A stretch of DNA of 47,014 nt from Sphingomonas bacterium. GTDB taxonomy: Bacteria; Pseudomonadota; Alphaproteobacteria; Sphingomonadales; Sphingomonadaceae. Below the pieces are notes generated by a model. The model worked only from the letters and a program-made list of their open reading frames with translations, did not search any database and had not been told where the DNA came from. Position 1 is the first letter of the stretch; each line of letters begins with the position of its first letter. The position numbers and the translations under genes were made by a program. The stretch is taken from NCBI RefSeq assembly GCF_028292965.1, contig NZ_JAQGLG010000007.1:1-47014 (forward strand), in the 5' to 3' direction. Positions 1-7,564 of the stretch are shown here, piece by piece.

Positions 1-103
1 GAGGTGTTCCGCCCGGCGCCGCCGTCTCGCGTCAGCGAGACCCTCTCATTCTGTGGCAGCCGAGCAAACCATCTCCCGCTTTGGCGGGTGCGCTCACCGG
101 CTG

Positions 104-150
104 TGCAACCCTCCGCGCCTCCGCGCCTCCGCGTGAACAAATCTTTCTTC
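104..150. repeat. Arm of a dispersed inverted-repeat (MITE-like) element
   Basis: The stretch holds repeated CTCCGCGC units ending in CGCGTGAACAAATC. It matches the right arms of the complete elements at 12120-12271, 22408-22587 and 26745-26932. The matching left arm is not seen and would lie at or beyond the window edge. The rest of 1-167 contains no recognisable gene. It has only a 7-bp hairpin with a GTCA loop at 24-41, possibly part of the 3' end of an upstream unit. Confidence 0.6.
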
Positions 151-167
151 TCCACCGACGAAGCCGC

Positions 168-653
168 ATGATCATCCTCGGCCTCGACCCCGGCCTCGGT
201 ACCACGGGCTGGGGCCTGATCCGCGCCGAGGGCAACCGCCTGTCGCACCTCGCCAATGGCCGGCTGAAAACCGACAGCGCCACCCCGCTCGCGCGCCGGC
301 TGGCGCATCTCGACGCCATGCTCGGCGCGCTGATCGTCGATCACGCACCCGATGCCGCTGCGGTCGAGGAGGTGTTCGTCAACGCCAACCCGCAATCGAC
401 GCTCAAGCTCGGCCAGGCGCGCGGCGTGGTGCTATGCGCGGTGGCGCGCGCCGGAATCGAACCGGGCGAATATGCCGCGCGGCTGGTCAAGAAGGCCGTG
501 GTCGGCACCGGCAATGCCGAAAAGGCCCAGGTCCATGCGATGGTCGCCCGGCTGCTGCCCGGCGTGAAGATCGACGGCCCCGATGCGGCAGATGCGCTCG
601 CGGTGGCGATCTGCCACGCGCATCACCTGGCGTCGGCGCGCACGCTCGCCTGA
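168..653 (+). CDS. ruvC: Crossover junction endodeoxyribonuclease RuvC
   Basis: RuvC cuts Holliday junctions symmetrically as part of the RuvABC resolvasome in homologous recombination repair. The 161-aa protein starts [16 protein letters not shown], giving the first catalytic aspartate (D7) of the RNase-H-like fold. A glutamate follows in the [11 protein letters not shown] segment, and the acidic pair lies in [17 protein letters not shown] near the C-terminus. Length is normal for the family. I chose the ATG at 168 because the frame upstream translates repeat DNA. ruvA follows after a 300-nt gap that contains a palindromic repeat, so RuvC may be less tightly coupled to RuvA than in compact ruvCAB operons. 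Confidence 0.96.
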   Translation: MIILGLDPGLGTTGWGLIRAEGNRLSHLANGRLKTDSATPLARRLAHLDAMLGALIVDHAPDAAAVEEVFVNANPQSTLKLGQARGVVLCAVARAGIEPGEYAARLVKKAVVGTGNAEKAQVHAMVARLLPGVKIDGPDAADALAVAICHAHHLASARTLA

Positions 654-711
654 TATTAGCCGTCACCCAGCACTCATTCCGCTATTATCGCGTTCGAACA
701 AGCAAGAGAGA

Positions 712-821
712 GCACCACCCCGGCGAAGGCCGGGGCCCAGTTGGAAAGGTGGAATCAACGGTGCGCGCCGCTCGTTTATCACCGTTTCCCAGCTGGGCCC
801 CGGCCTTCGCCGGGGTGGTGC
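712..821. repeat. Paired-hairpin REP (family 1, copy 1)
   Basis: Two near-identical inverted arms of about 35 nt lie at 712-747 and 785-821. Each contains the hairpin CCCCGGC-GAAG-GCCGGGG followed by CCCAG. The arms flank about 37 nt of spacer. A second copy is at 14751-14851 and its spacer is also related (GGAAAGGTxGAAxxAACGG). This is the layout of a bacterial interspersed mosaic element. It fills most of the ruvC-ruvA gap; the remainder (654-711 and 822-953) shows nothing else I recognise. Confidence 0.9.
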
Positions 822-953
822 ATGTTTGGACGAGATGGGCACCAACTTGTTCTGGGGTGGGCGCCGTGCCGCGTATCGAACCGGCGCGGCGTGGCTCGGC
901 AGATACCGCGATTTCGCTTTCCTCGCATCGTCCGTTCCGCTTATGTCCCGGGC

Positions 954-1547
954 ATGATCGCGCATCTCAAGGGCCGCCTCGAAGCGACCGGCATCGACCA
1001 TGCGGTGATCGATGTCGGCGGCGTGGGGTACCTCGTCGGCGCCTCGGCCAAAACGCTCGCCGCGATCGGACCCGTGGGCGAGGCGGTGACCCTGTTCACC
1101 GAAATGCTTGTCGCCGAAGACTTCATCCGCCTCGTCGGCTTCGCCCGCCCCGACGAGCGCGACTGGTTCCGCCTGCTCACCGGCGTGCAGGGCGTCGGCG
1201 CACGCGTCGCGCTGGCGATCCTCTCGGTGCTCGAACCGGTTGACCTCGCCCGCGCCATTGCCGCCCAGGACAAGGCGATGATCGGCCGCGCCAATGGCGT
1301 CGGCCCCAAGCTCGCCGAACGCATCGTGCGCGAGTTGAAGGACAAGGCCGGCGGCGTGATCCCCGGTTCGGTCACGCCTGTCGCGGCGGCGAGCAGCGCC
1401 GCGTCGGATGCGGTGTCGGCATTGCTCAACTTGGGCTTCCGCCCGGCCGAGGCCAATGCGGCTGTCGGCGCGGCCGAGGAGGAACTGGGCGCCGGTGCGA
1501 GCCTCGATGCGCTGGTGCGGCTGGCGCTGCGGAAGGCGGCGAAGTGA
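954..1547 (+). CDS. ruvA: Holliday junction branch migration protein RuvA
   Basis: RuvA is the tetrameric junction-binding subunit that loads RuvB helicase rings. The 197-aa protein begins [28 protein letters not shown], the OB-fold domain. Two helix-hairpin-helix motifs follow ([15 protein letters not shown] and [14 protein letters not shown]). A small C-terminal RuvB-contacting domain ends the protein ([21 protein letters not shown]). Length matches the family. The ATG at 954 is the only start that gives the canonical N-terminus. The stop overlaps the GTG of the next gene (GTGA), so the two are probably translationally coupled. Confidence 0.96.
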   Translation: MIAHLKGRLEATGIDHAVIDVGGVGYLVGASAKTLAAIGPVGEAVTLFTEMLVAEDFIRLVGFARPDERDWFRLLTGVQGVGARVALAILSVLEPVDLARAIAAQDKAMIGRANGVGPKLAERIVRELKDKAGGVIPGSVTPVAAASSAASDAVSALLNLGFRPAEANAAVGAAEEELGAGASLDALVRLALRKAAK

Positions 1548-1996
1548 AATTTCTCGCGAGCTTTGCCGCAGCCGTCATGCTGGCCGTTTCGCCTGCCGCC
1601 GCGCAAGACTGCCCGTATGCCGGCTACGACAGATATGTATTCTTTGGCGTCCGCCCTGCTCAGGTCCCACCAGATTTGCTGGTAGTGAAGGTGAACCCGG
1701 TCGGTGTGGAACGGACCGGAAGGGTGAAAATACTCGAACCGGCCGATGGTCTCCGAGGCCTGTCGACGATTCGCGTTTACAGTGGTTCACGGACTGGCTG
1801 CAGTCAGTGGGGCACGCTTGATCAGCCAGCCTATATGATCGGGTTTCTGGCACGTGATTCCGTGGGTGAAATTTATTTCTATGCCATCCAGGCTCCGCTG
1901 AAAGCGCCTGCGTTGCCGCGCGGAGCGGAGCTTGATTCGTATGTCGTCGACCCTGCCTATCTGTCCGGCGCGCCGATGGCCCGCGAGCCGAAATGA
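1544..1996 (+). CDS. Small exported protein of unknown function inside the ruv operon
   Basis: The 150-aa product starts with a clear signal peptide ([21 protein letters not shown]), predicting a mature periplasmic protein of about 130 aa. There are four mature cysteines: two near the start (QDCPYAGYD) and at mid-protein (SRTGCSQWG) plus surrounding polar sequence; I count them loosely. I do not recognise a family. The GTG start overlaps the ruvA stop (GTGA). Its stop overlaps the ATG of the ruvB fragment (ATGA). It was therefore probably native to this operon before the toxin-antitoxin insertion, as the gene between ruvA and ruvB. A link to recombination is not implied, because it is secreted. 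Confidence 0.75.
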   Translation: MKFLASFAAAVMLAVSPAAAQDCPYAGYDRYVFFGVRPAQVPPDLLVVKVNPVGVERTGRVKILEPADGLRGLSTIRVYSGSRTGCSQWGTLDQPAYMIGFLARDSVGEIYFYAIQAPLKAPALPRGAELDSYVVDPAYLSGAPMAREPK

Positions 1997-2133
1997 CCGA
2001 CACCGACCGCCTCATCACCCCCGTCCGCCGCAGCGAAGACGTCGATGCCGCGCTACGCCCCAAGAGCCTCGACGATTGCGTCGGGCAGAAGGCCGCGCGC
2101 GAAAATCTGCGTGTGTTCATCGCCGCCAAATCG
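1993..2133 (+). pseudogene. Truncated duplicate of the ruvB 5' end
   Basis: The first 47 codons of this frame align with codons 1-48 of the intact ruvB at 2736. The segment reads [15 protein letters not shown] in both. I count about 12 mismatches in roughly 138 aligned nt plus one missing codon, around 91% identity. About half the mismatches are synonymous. One changes the conserved DDFVGQ to DDCVGQ. Homology ends at AAATCG (2128-2133); the frame runs on to a stop at 2199 without any ATPase motif, so no function is expected. Its ATG overlaps the previous stop (ATGA), which marks it as the original position of the ruvB start. Confidence 0.88.
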
Positions 2134-2160
2134 CTGCGCGAAGCGGCAAGGCATGGCGCA

Positions 2161-2189
2161 TTGGATCATGGACCGCGACGGGTTATATT
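2161..2189 (+). promoter_or_regulatory. Putative promoter of the parDE-like module
   Basis: TTGGAT (2161-2166), a 17-nt spacer and TATATT (2184-2189) resemble a sigma70 promoter. The -10 is good (5/6) and the -35 weak (3/6). The -10 ends 7 nt before the antitoxin ATG at 2196, so transcription would start at or next to the start codon. That suggests a leaderless transcript; no Shine-Dalgarno sequence is visible. Confidence 0.5.
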
Positions 2190-2195
2190 CGCAGC

Positions 2196-2444
2196 ATGAC
2201 TCAGCTCACCATCTCGATGCCGTCGGTCCTGCAAAACTGGGTCGAATCCCGGATTTCCGAAGGCGCCTATGCCGATGCGGCCGATTATCTGCGCGATCTG
2301 GTGCGACGCGATCAGGCCGCGAGTGCCGGGCAGCAATGGGTGAAGGAGATGGTGGATGAGGGATTGCGCTCGGGGGTGATCGACCGCGATCCGCGCGACA
2401 TCGTCGCGGAGATCATCGCCGAAGATCCTGACCTCCGTGACTAG
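2196..2444 (+). CDS. Type II antitoxin, ParD-like ribbon-helix-helix protein
   Basis: The 82-aa protein starts MTQLTISMPSVLQNWVE, a ribbon-helix-helix beta strand and first helix. SEGAYADAADYLRDLVRRDQ follows, the second-helix pattern typical of the ParD/CC2985 family. The acidic C-terminal half ([20 protein letters not shown]) should wrap and neutralise the toxin. Antitoxins of this kind also bind their own promoter. The 3' end overlaps the toxin gene by 8 nt. Family assignment is from pattern recognition; the exact ParD subclass is uncertain. Confidence 0.85.
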   Translation: MTQLTISMPSVLQNWVESRISEGAYADAADYLRDLVRRDQAASAGQQWVKEMVDEGLRSGVIDRDPRDIVAEIIAEDPDLRD

Positions 2445-2739
2445 GCTGCGTACCGCGCTCGCGGCGCGGGAGGACGTGCGCGGGATACGCGACTACAACA
2501 AAACCGCATTCGGGGCGCGTGTCGCGAGGGACTATCTGGACGGTTTGATCGCTGTTTTCGCGCTGATCGAGGCGCGTCCATTGGCTGGTGTCGCCGAGCC
2601 GGCTCTGGGCCAGGGCATGCGCAGCTTCGGATTCCGATCGCACCGGATTTACTACAAGCTCGAAGGCGAAGATCTGTTGGTGGTACGCATACTCCATAAC
2701 GCGCAGCACATCCCGGAAGCGTTTGGATCGAGCCAGTGA
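2437..2739 (+). CDS. Type II toxin, ParE/RelE superfamily
   Basis: The 100-aa protein has the ParE-like start ([20 protein letters not shown]), a central basic segment ([28 protein letters not shown]) and the C-terminal [10 protein letters not shown]. ParE toxins typically poison DNA gyrase, whereas RelE relatives cleave mRNA; the sequence alone does not separate these. The start is GTG at 2437, inside the antitoxin 3' end. The stop TGA (2737-2739) overlaps the ruvB GTG by 4 nt, so ruvB translation may depend on ribosomes finishing the toxin. Confidence 0.85.
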   Translation: MTRLRTALAAREDVRGIRDYNKTAFGARVARDYLDGLIAVFALIEARPLAGVAEPALGQGMRSFGFRSHRIYYKLEGEDLLVVRILHNAQHIPEAFGSSQ

Positions 2740-3758
2740 CCGACGACGATCGCCTCCTCACCCCCGCCCGCCGCAGCGAAGATGTCGACGCCGCGCTGCG
2801 CCCCAAGAGCCTCGACGATTTCGTCGGGCAGAAGGCGGCGCGCGAGAATCTGCGTGTGTTCATCGCCGCGGCCAAATCGCGCGGCGATGCGCTCGATCAT
2901 GTGCTGTTCTTCGGCCCACCCGGGCTCGGCAAGACGACGCTGGCGCAGATCGTCGCGCGCGAGATGGGGGTGGGGTTCCGCGCCACCTCGGGCCCGGTCA
3001 TCGCCAAGTCGGGCGATCTTGCCGCCTTGCTGACCAATCTCGAGGATGGCGATGTGCTGTTCATCGACGAGATCCACCGCCTACAGCCGGCGGTCGAGGA
3101 AGTGCTGTACCCCGCGATGGAGGATCGCGCGCTCGACCTGATGATCGGCGAGGGGCCATCGGCGCGCTCGGTGCGGATCGATCTGCCGCGCTTCACGCTG
3201 ATCGGCGCGACGACGCGGCAGGGCCTGCTGACCACGCCGCTGCGCGATCGTTTCGGCATTCCGGTGCGGCTTCATTTCTATACCGTCGACGAACTGGAGC
3301 GCGTCGTATCGCGCGCCGCCTCGCTGCTCGATCTCGCCATCTCGCCTGACGGCGCGAAGGAGATTGCACGGCGCGCGCGCGGCACGCCACGTATCGCCGG
3401 GCGACTGCTGCGCCGGGTGCGCGATTTCGCCCATGCCGCCGGGCATGAATTGGTCGATGCCGCCGCCGCCGATGCCGCGCTCAACCGGCTCGAAGTCGAC
3501 GGGCTCGGCCTGGACGCGATGGACCGGCGTTACCTGACGATGATCGCCGATATCTATCGCGGCGGTCCGGTCGGGGTGGAGACGCTCGCCGCGGGCTTGA
3601 GCGAGCCACGCGACACGGTCGAGGAAGTGATCGAGCCTTATCTCATCCAGCTCGGCCTGATCGCCCGCACGGCGCGCGGGCGCTGCCTCAATGCCGGCGG
3701 GTGGAAGCATCTCGGCCTCAATCCGCCCGCCTCGACGCAGGACGAGCTGTTCGACTGA
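2736..3758 (+). CDS. ruvB: Holliday junction branch migration helicase RuvB
   Basis: RuvB is the AAA+ hexameric motor that drives branch migration with RuvA. The 340-aa protein has Walker A GPPGLGKT (60-67), Walker [10 protein letters not shown] (106-114), sensor 1 GATT (157-160) and the arginine finger in TPLRDRFG (R170). A C-terminal winged-helix DNA-binding domain ends it ([29 protein letters not shown] in pieces). All key residues are intact, so this is the working copy. It uses GTG, overlapping the toxin stop, whereas the truncated copy upstream has ATG. No separate promoter is evident between toxin and ruvB, so expression probably comes from ruvA-side read-through, the toxin-antitoxin promoter, or both. 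Confidence 0.97.
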   Translation: MTDDDRLLTPARRSEDVDAALRPKSLDDFVGQKAARENLRVFIAAAKSRGDALDHVLFFGPPGLGKTTLAQIVAREMGVGFRATSGPVIAKSGDLAALLTNLEDGDVLFIDEIHRLQPAVEEVLYPAMEDRALDLMIGEGPSARSVRIDLPRFTLIGATTRQGLLTTPLRDRFGIPVRLHFYTVDELERVVSRAASLLDLAISPDGAKEIARRARGTPRIAGRLLRRVRDFAHAAGHELVDAAAADAALNRLEVDGLGLDAMDRRYLTMIADIYRGGPVGVETLAAGLSEPRDTVEEVIEPYLIQLGLIARTARGRCLNAGGWKHLGLNPPASTQDELFD

Positions 3759-3856
3759 CGGTCGATCGCACGAGGTGATTCAATCGTGCAGCGCCGGCGG
3801 GCACACTGCCGCCATGTCCCCCTGTCGCCCCGCTCATGATCGTCGCGCCGCCCCAG

Positions 3857-4138
3857 ACCTGCGCGCCTCCAACATTGCAGGTACCTGTTCCACCTGCTCG
3901 CCGCCTGCTGGCGACCTGCTCGGCCACCTGCTCTTGCACCTGTTAAGTTGGAGAAATCGCTGGCGCGCATTGTCGCCAAACCGATGATAAATTACGGAAA
4001 GCTGCGGTCAGTGCCCCGCGCGGTGACCGTCAAAAAAAGCGTTTACCTGCAAAAGCAGGTGGGAGCAGGTGAATCGGCATCCAACATCGTCGCCACCTTG
4101 CGCCCCGTATCTGTGCGGTGCGTACTTTTCTTTACCTG
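3857..4138. repeat. Cluster of ACCTG/CAGGT motifs in the ruvB-ptsP gap
   Basis: The 432-nt gap 3759-4190 has no convincing gene. It contains ACCTG-type pentamers at 3857, 3883, 3892, 3903 (GCCTG), 3914, 3926 and 3938. The last six are spaced 9, 11, 11, 12 and 12 nt, about one helical turn. Further on are the perfect hairpin ACCTGC-AAAA-GCAGGT (4045-4060), another GCAGGT (4065-4070) and ACCTG at 4134. Phased short sites suggest cooperative protein binding, or a degenerate 12-bp tandem repeat. Function is unknown. Confidence 0.6.
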
Positions 4139-4190
4139 TCTCAACCGTCACAGCGTAGCGATGCTGCGCAACATCTGTTAGCTCCGCCTC

Positions 4191-6458
4191 ATGCCTGCCG
4201 CCGCCTCTTCCGCCCGCGAAATCCTCGTCCGGCTGCACGACGTGATGGCGTCGCGCACCGCCGCGCAAGCGAAGCTCAACGCGGTGGTCGGGATCGTTGG
4301 CGAGGCGATGCACAGCGAGGTGTGCTCGATCTACCTGCTGCGCGACGGCGAGCTCGAACTCTATGCCACGCGCGGCCTGGCGCAGGAGGCCGTGCACGTC
4401 ACCAAGCTCGCACTGGGCGAAGGGCTGGTCGGGACGATCGCCAAGGATGGCGACGTGCTCAACCTCGACGAGGCGACCAGCCACCCCGACTTCGCCTATA
4501 AGCCCGAGACGGGTGAGGAGAAGTTCCACAGTTTCGCCGGTGTGCCGATTATCCGGCGCGAGCGGGTGATCGGTGTGCTCGCGGTGCAGCATGCCGACCC
4601 GTATAAGTACGACGATGTCGAGATCGAGGCGCTGCAGACCGTGGCGATGGTGCTGAGCGAGTTGATCGCCAATGCCGAGCTCGCCGACGGCCATGGCACT
4701 GCCGCGGCGCGCCCGCAATCGACCGCCGCGGTGCGTATTCCCGGGCTCAAGCTGGTCGAGGGCATGGGCAGCGGTTACGCCGTCTATCATCAGCCGCGCA
4801 TCACCATCGAGCACACCGTCGCCGAGGATACCGAGGCCGAGCGTGCGCGGCTCTATGCCGCGTTCGGCAAGATGCGCGAGCAGATCGACCGCATGGCACA
4901 ACAGGCCGAGTTCGGCGTCGGCGGCGAGCACGACGAGATCCTCGAAATGTACAAGATGTTCGCCTATGACGAGGGCTGGTCGCGGCGCATCAACGAGGCG
5001 ATCGATTCCGGCCTGACCGCGGAAGCCGCAATCGAGCGCGTGCAGCAGCGCACCCGCACGCGGATGCGCCAGATCGACGATCCGTTGCTTGCCGATCGCA
5101 TGCACGATCTGGAGGATTTGTCGAACCGGCTGCTGCGCATCGTCTCGGGCCAGATGGGTACTGCGGCGCAGCTTGGTCTCCGCCAGGACACGATCCTCAT
5201 CGCGCGCAATCTCGGGCCGGCCGAACTGCTCGAATATGATCGCCGCCGGTTGAAGGGCGTGGTGCTGGAGGAGGGCTCGCTCACCGCGCATGTCACGATC
5301 GTGGCGCGGGCGATGGGCGTGCCGGTGCTCGGCCGCGTCAAGGGCGTGCGCCGCGCGATCGCCGAGGGCGACCTGCTGCTGCTCGACGTCACCGAGGGGA
5401 ATGTTTTCGTCCGCCCGTCCAACGCCATGGCCGAGGCGTTCGACGCCCGCGCCGCGGTGCGCCAGAAACGCCGCGCCGCCTATGCCGCGCTCAAGGGCGA
5501 GGTGCCCTTCACCAAGGACGGCCACCGCGTCACGGTGATGGTCAATGCCGGCCTGCGCGACGACATCGCCGCGCTCGATGTGACCGGTGCCGACGGCATC
5601 GGCCTGTTCCGCACCGAATTCCAGTTCCTCGTCTCGGCCACCCTGCCGGCGCGCGAGCGGCAGCAGCGGCTCTACAAGGACGTGCTCGACGCCGCCGGCG
5701 ACCGGCCGGTGGTGTTCCGCACCGTCGATATCGGCGGCGACAAGGCGCTGCCCTATCTCGCCCAGGACGATAATGACGAGAACCCGGCAATGGGCTGGCG
5801 CGCGCTGCGCCTCGCGCTCGGGCGTGCCGGGCTGATGAAGGTGCAGGCGCGCGCGTTGCTGGAAGCGGCGGCGGGAAAGACGCTCAACGTGATGTTCCCG
5901 ATGGTGTCGGAAGCCTGGGAGCTGGACGAGGCGCGCGCCCTGTTCGAGGCGCAGCGCGCCTATCTCGCCGAGCGCAGTCGCAAGCTGCCGGTCGAAATCC
6001 GTTATGGCGCGATGCTGGAAGTGCCGGCGCTCGCCGAGCAGCTCGATTTGTTGCTGCCGAACATCGATTTCCTCTCGGTCGGCACCAACGACCTGACCCA
6101 GTTCCTGTTCGCCGCCGACCGCGCCAATCCCAAGCTGGCGGAGCGTTACGACTGGCTCAGCCCGTCGATCCTGCGCTTTCTCGCCCGCGTGGTGGCGCCG
6201 TGCCGCGCGGCGAATGTGCAGCTCGCGGTGTGCGGCGAGATGGGCGGCCGGCCGCTGGAGGCGATGGCGCTGATCGGGTTGGGGATCGACCGTCTGTCGA
6301 TTACCCCGGCCGCGGTCGGGCCGATCAAGGCGATGGTCCGCACGCTCGATCGTGCCACATTGATGACGTGGATGGAGGGGCTGCTCGCCGCGCCGCCACG
6401 CGACATGCGCGGCGCGCTGGCGGGCTGGGCGGCGCAATCGGGCGTCGAACTGGCGTGA
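4191..6458 (+). CDS. ptsP: PEP-protein phosphotransferase PtsP (nitrogen PTS enzyme I)
   Basis: The protein transfers phosphate from phosphoenolpyruvate to an HPr/NPr protein at the head of the regulatory nitrogen PTS. The 755-aa product has an N-terminal GAF domain (about 15-160; VVGIVGEAMHSEVCSIYLL to LQTVAMVLSELIANAELA). The enzyme I domains follow: the swivelling phosphohistidine segment GSLTAHVTIVARAMG (His367) and the PEP-binding barrel with GADGIGLFRTEF, the arginine-containing MGWRALRLAL, VGTNDLTQF and a late CGEMGGRPL motif. Length is normal for GAF-containing PtsP. It is cytoplasmic. ATG 4191 is preceded by the unusual motif cluster, which is a candidate for its regulation. Confidence 0.93.
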   Translation: MPAAASSAREILVRLHDVMASRTAAQAKLNAVVGIVGEAMHSEVCSIYLLRDGELELYATRGLAQEAVHVTKLALGEGLVGTIAKDGDVLNLDEATSHPDFAYKPETGEEKFHSFAGVPIIRRERVIGVLAVQHADPYKYDDVEIEALQTVAMVLSELIANAELADGHGTAAARPQSTAAVRIPGLKLVEGMGSGYAVYHQPRITIEHTVAEDTEAERARLYAAFGKMREQIDRMAQQAEFGVGGEHDEILEMYKMFAYDEGWSRRINEAIDSGLTAEAAIERVQQRTRTRMRQIDDPLLADRMHDLEDLSNRLLRIVSGQMGTAAQLGLRQDTILIARNLGPAELLEYDRRRLKGVVLEEGSLTAHVTIVARAMGVPVLGRVKGVRRAIAEGDLLLLDVTEGNVFVRPSNAMAEAFDARAAVRQKRRAAYAALKGEVPFTKDGHRVTVMVNAGLRDDIAALDVTGADGIGLFRTEFQFLVSATLPARERQQRLYKDVLDAAGDRPVVFRTVDIGGDKALPYLAQDDNDENPAMGWRALRLALGRAGLMKVQARALLEAAAGKTLNVMFPMVSEAWELDEARALFEAQRAYLAERSRKLPVEIRYGAMLEVPALAEQLDLLLPNIDFLSVGTNDLTQFLFAADRANPKLAERYDWLSPSILRFLARVVAPCRAANVQLAVCGEMGGRPLEAMALIGLGIDRLSITPAAVGPIKAMVRTLDRATLMTWMEGLLAAPPRDMRGALAGWAAQSGVELA

Positions 6459-6566
6459 TAGTGTGACAGGGCGCAGCCGCGAGGCGTTGACACTCGGGCG
6501 GCGCTTTGTGAGACGGTGTTGCAACGCAGGGAAAAACGGGCCGCAACCAACCTGCCGGAGAGATTG

Positions 6567-7511
6567 ATGACCGACCCCGAAGCCGGCGAAGAAGCAACGC
6601 TGTTTCCCAAGACAGCCGGCGAGAAGCTGCGCGAGGCGCGCGAGGCGCAAGGACTGTCGCTGGCCGAGATCGCCGCGCGGACGCGCATCCCGCTGCGTCA
6701 GCTCGAGGCGATCGAGAACTCCGACTTTGGCCAGCTGCCGTCGATCACCTATGCCGTCGGTTTCGCCAAGGCCTATGCCCGCGCCGTCGGTGCCGACGAG
6801 GTGGCGATCGCGCGCGAGGTGCGTGGCATCAACGAGACCTCGGTACGGCGTACCGAATATGAGGCCTATGAGATCAACGACCCGGCGCGCGTGCCGAGTC
6901 GCGGCGTGGCGATGTTCGGCGTGGTCGTCGCGCTGTTGCTGCTGATCAGTGCCGGCGTGTGGTACGGCACCAACTGGTTCCGCGGCCAGGACAGCGCCCC
7001 GCCGCTGGCCGTGCCGAGCGATGCGCCGACGCCGGTCGCCGAGGCGACGGCGCCTGTGCCGGTCACCGGGCAGGTCGTGCTGACCGCCAATGACGATGTC
7101 TGGTTGCGCGTCTATGAGGCCGACGGCACGCCGAACGGCAAGACCTTGTTCGAGAACACGCTCAAGCCCGGCGATCATTTCGACGTCCCCGCCGACGCGA
7201 AGAACCCGATGATCAATGTCGGCCGCCCGGACAAGCTGCAGGTCACCGTCAACGGCAGCGCGGTGCCCGCGCTCGGCACCGGCAAGGTCGCGATCAAGGA
7301 CGTGCCGATCAGCGCTGCCGCCCTGCTCGCGCGCGCCGCGCCTGCGCCCGATGCGACGCCGACGCCCGCCGCCAGTACGGCCGCGCTACCGGCACCGCGC
7401 CATACCGCGACGCCGAGGCCGGCCGCGACCGCCGCGCCGACGCTCAATATCGCCGCCCCCGCGGCACCACCGCCCGCGCAACCCGCGCCCGCCCCGACAC
7501 CGACGCCTTGA
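6567..7511 (+). CDS. RodZ-like helix-turn-helix membrane protein
   Basis: The 314-aa protein has an N-terminal cro/C1-type HTH (about 16-80: KLREAREAQGLSLAEIAART, RQLEAIENSDF). One transmembrane segment follows (about 112-132, VAMFGVVVALLLLISAGVWYG). Next is a DUF4115-type periplasmic beta domain (WLRVYEADG, LKPGDHFDVP), then a Pro/Ala/Thr-rich tail. This is the RodZ architecture, which couples MreB to the envelope in rod-shape control. The HTH in this family usually binds protein rather than DNA. ATG 6567 has a GGAG about 7 nt upstream. Not every family member is a shape protein, so I withhold the symbol. Confidence 0.82.
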   Translation: MTDPEAGEEATLFPKTAGEKLREAREAQGLSLAEIAARTRIPLRQLEAIENSDFGQLPSITYAVGFAKAYARAVGADEVAIAREVRGINETSVRRTEYEAYEINDPARVPSRGVAMFGVVVALLLLISAGVWYGTNWFRGQDSAPPLAVPSDAPTPVAEATAPVPVTGQVVLTANDDVWLRVYEADGTPNGKTLFENTLKPGDHFDVPADAKNPMINVGRPDKLQVTVNGSAVPALGTGKVAIKDVPISAAALLARAAPAPDATPTPAASTAALPAPRHTATPRPAATAAPTLNIAAPAAPPPAQPAPAPTPTP

Positions 7512-7564
7512 GGGTGATGACGAGATGATTCTATACCGGGCGATCAACCGGCACCGGGGGGTGT

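Noticed and set aside
1-167. 3' end of an upstream protein gene
   Set aside because: Frames are open but low-complexity and repeat-derived; no conserved protein ending is visible.
3718-3939. Minus-strand frame with an EQVAEQVA repeat in the ruvB-ptsP gap
   Set aside because: The repeat is only the translation of the ACCTG array; there is no ribosome site, and composition is not protein-like.
3883-3942. Short regularly spaced repeats as a CRISPR array
   Set aside because: Units are 5-8 nt with 9-12 nt period, far below CRISPR repeat and spacer sizes, and no cas genes are present.
4008-7178. A very long open frame on the minus strand over ptsP and the RodZ-like gene
   Set aside because: It is antisense to two well-supported genes, its translation is low-complexity (His/Arg/Asp/Gly-rich), and it matches no family; high GC makes such frames common.
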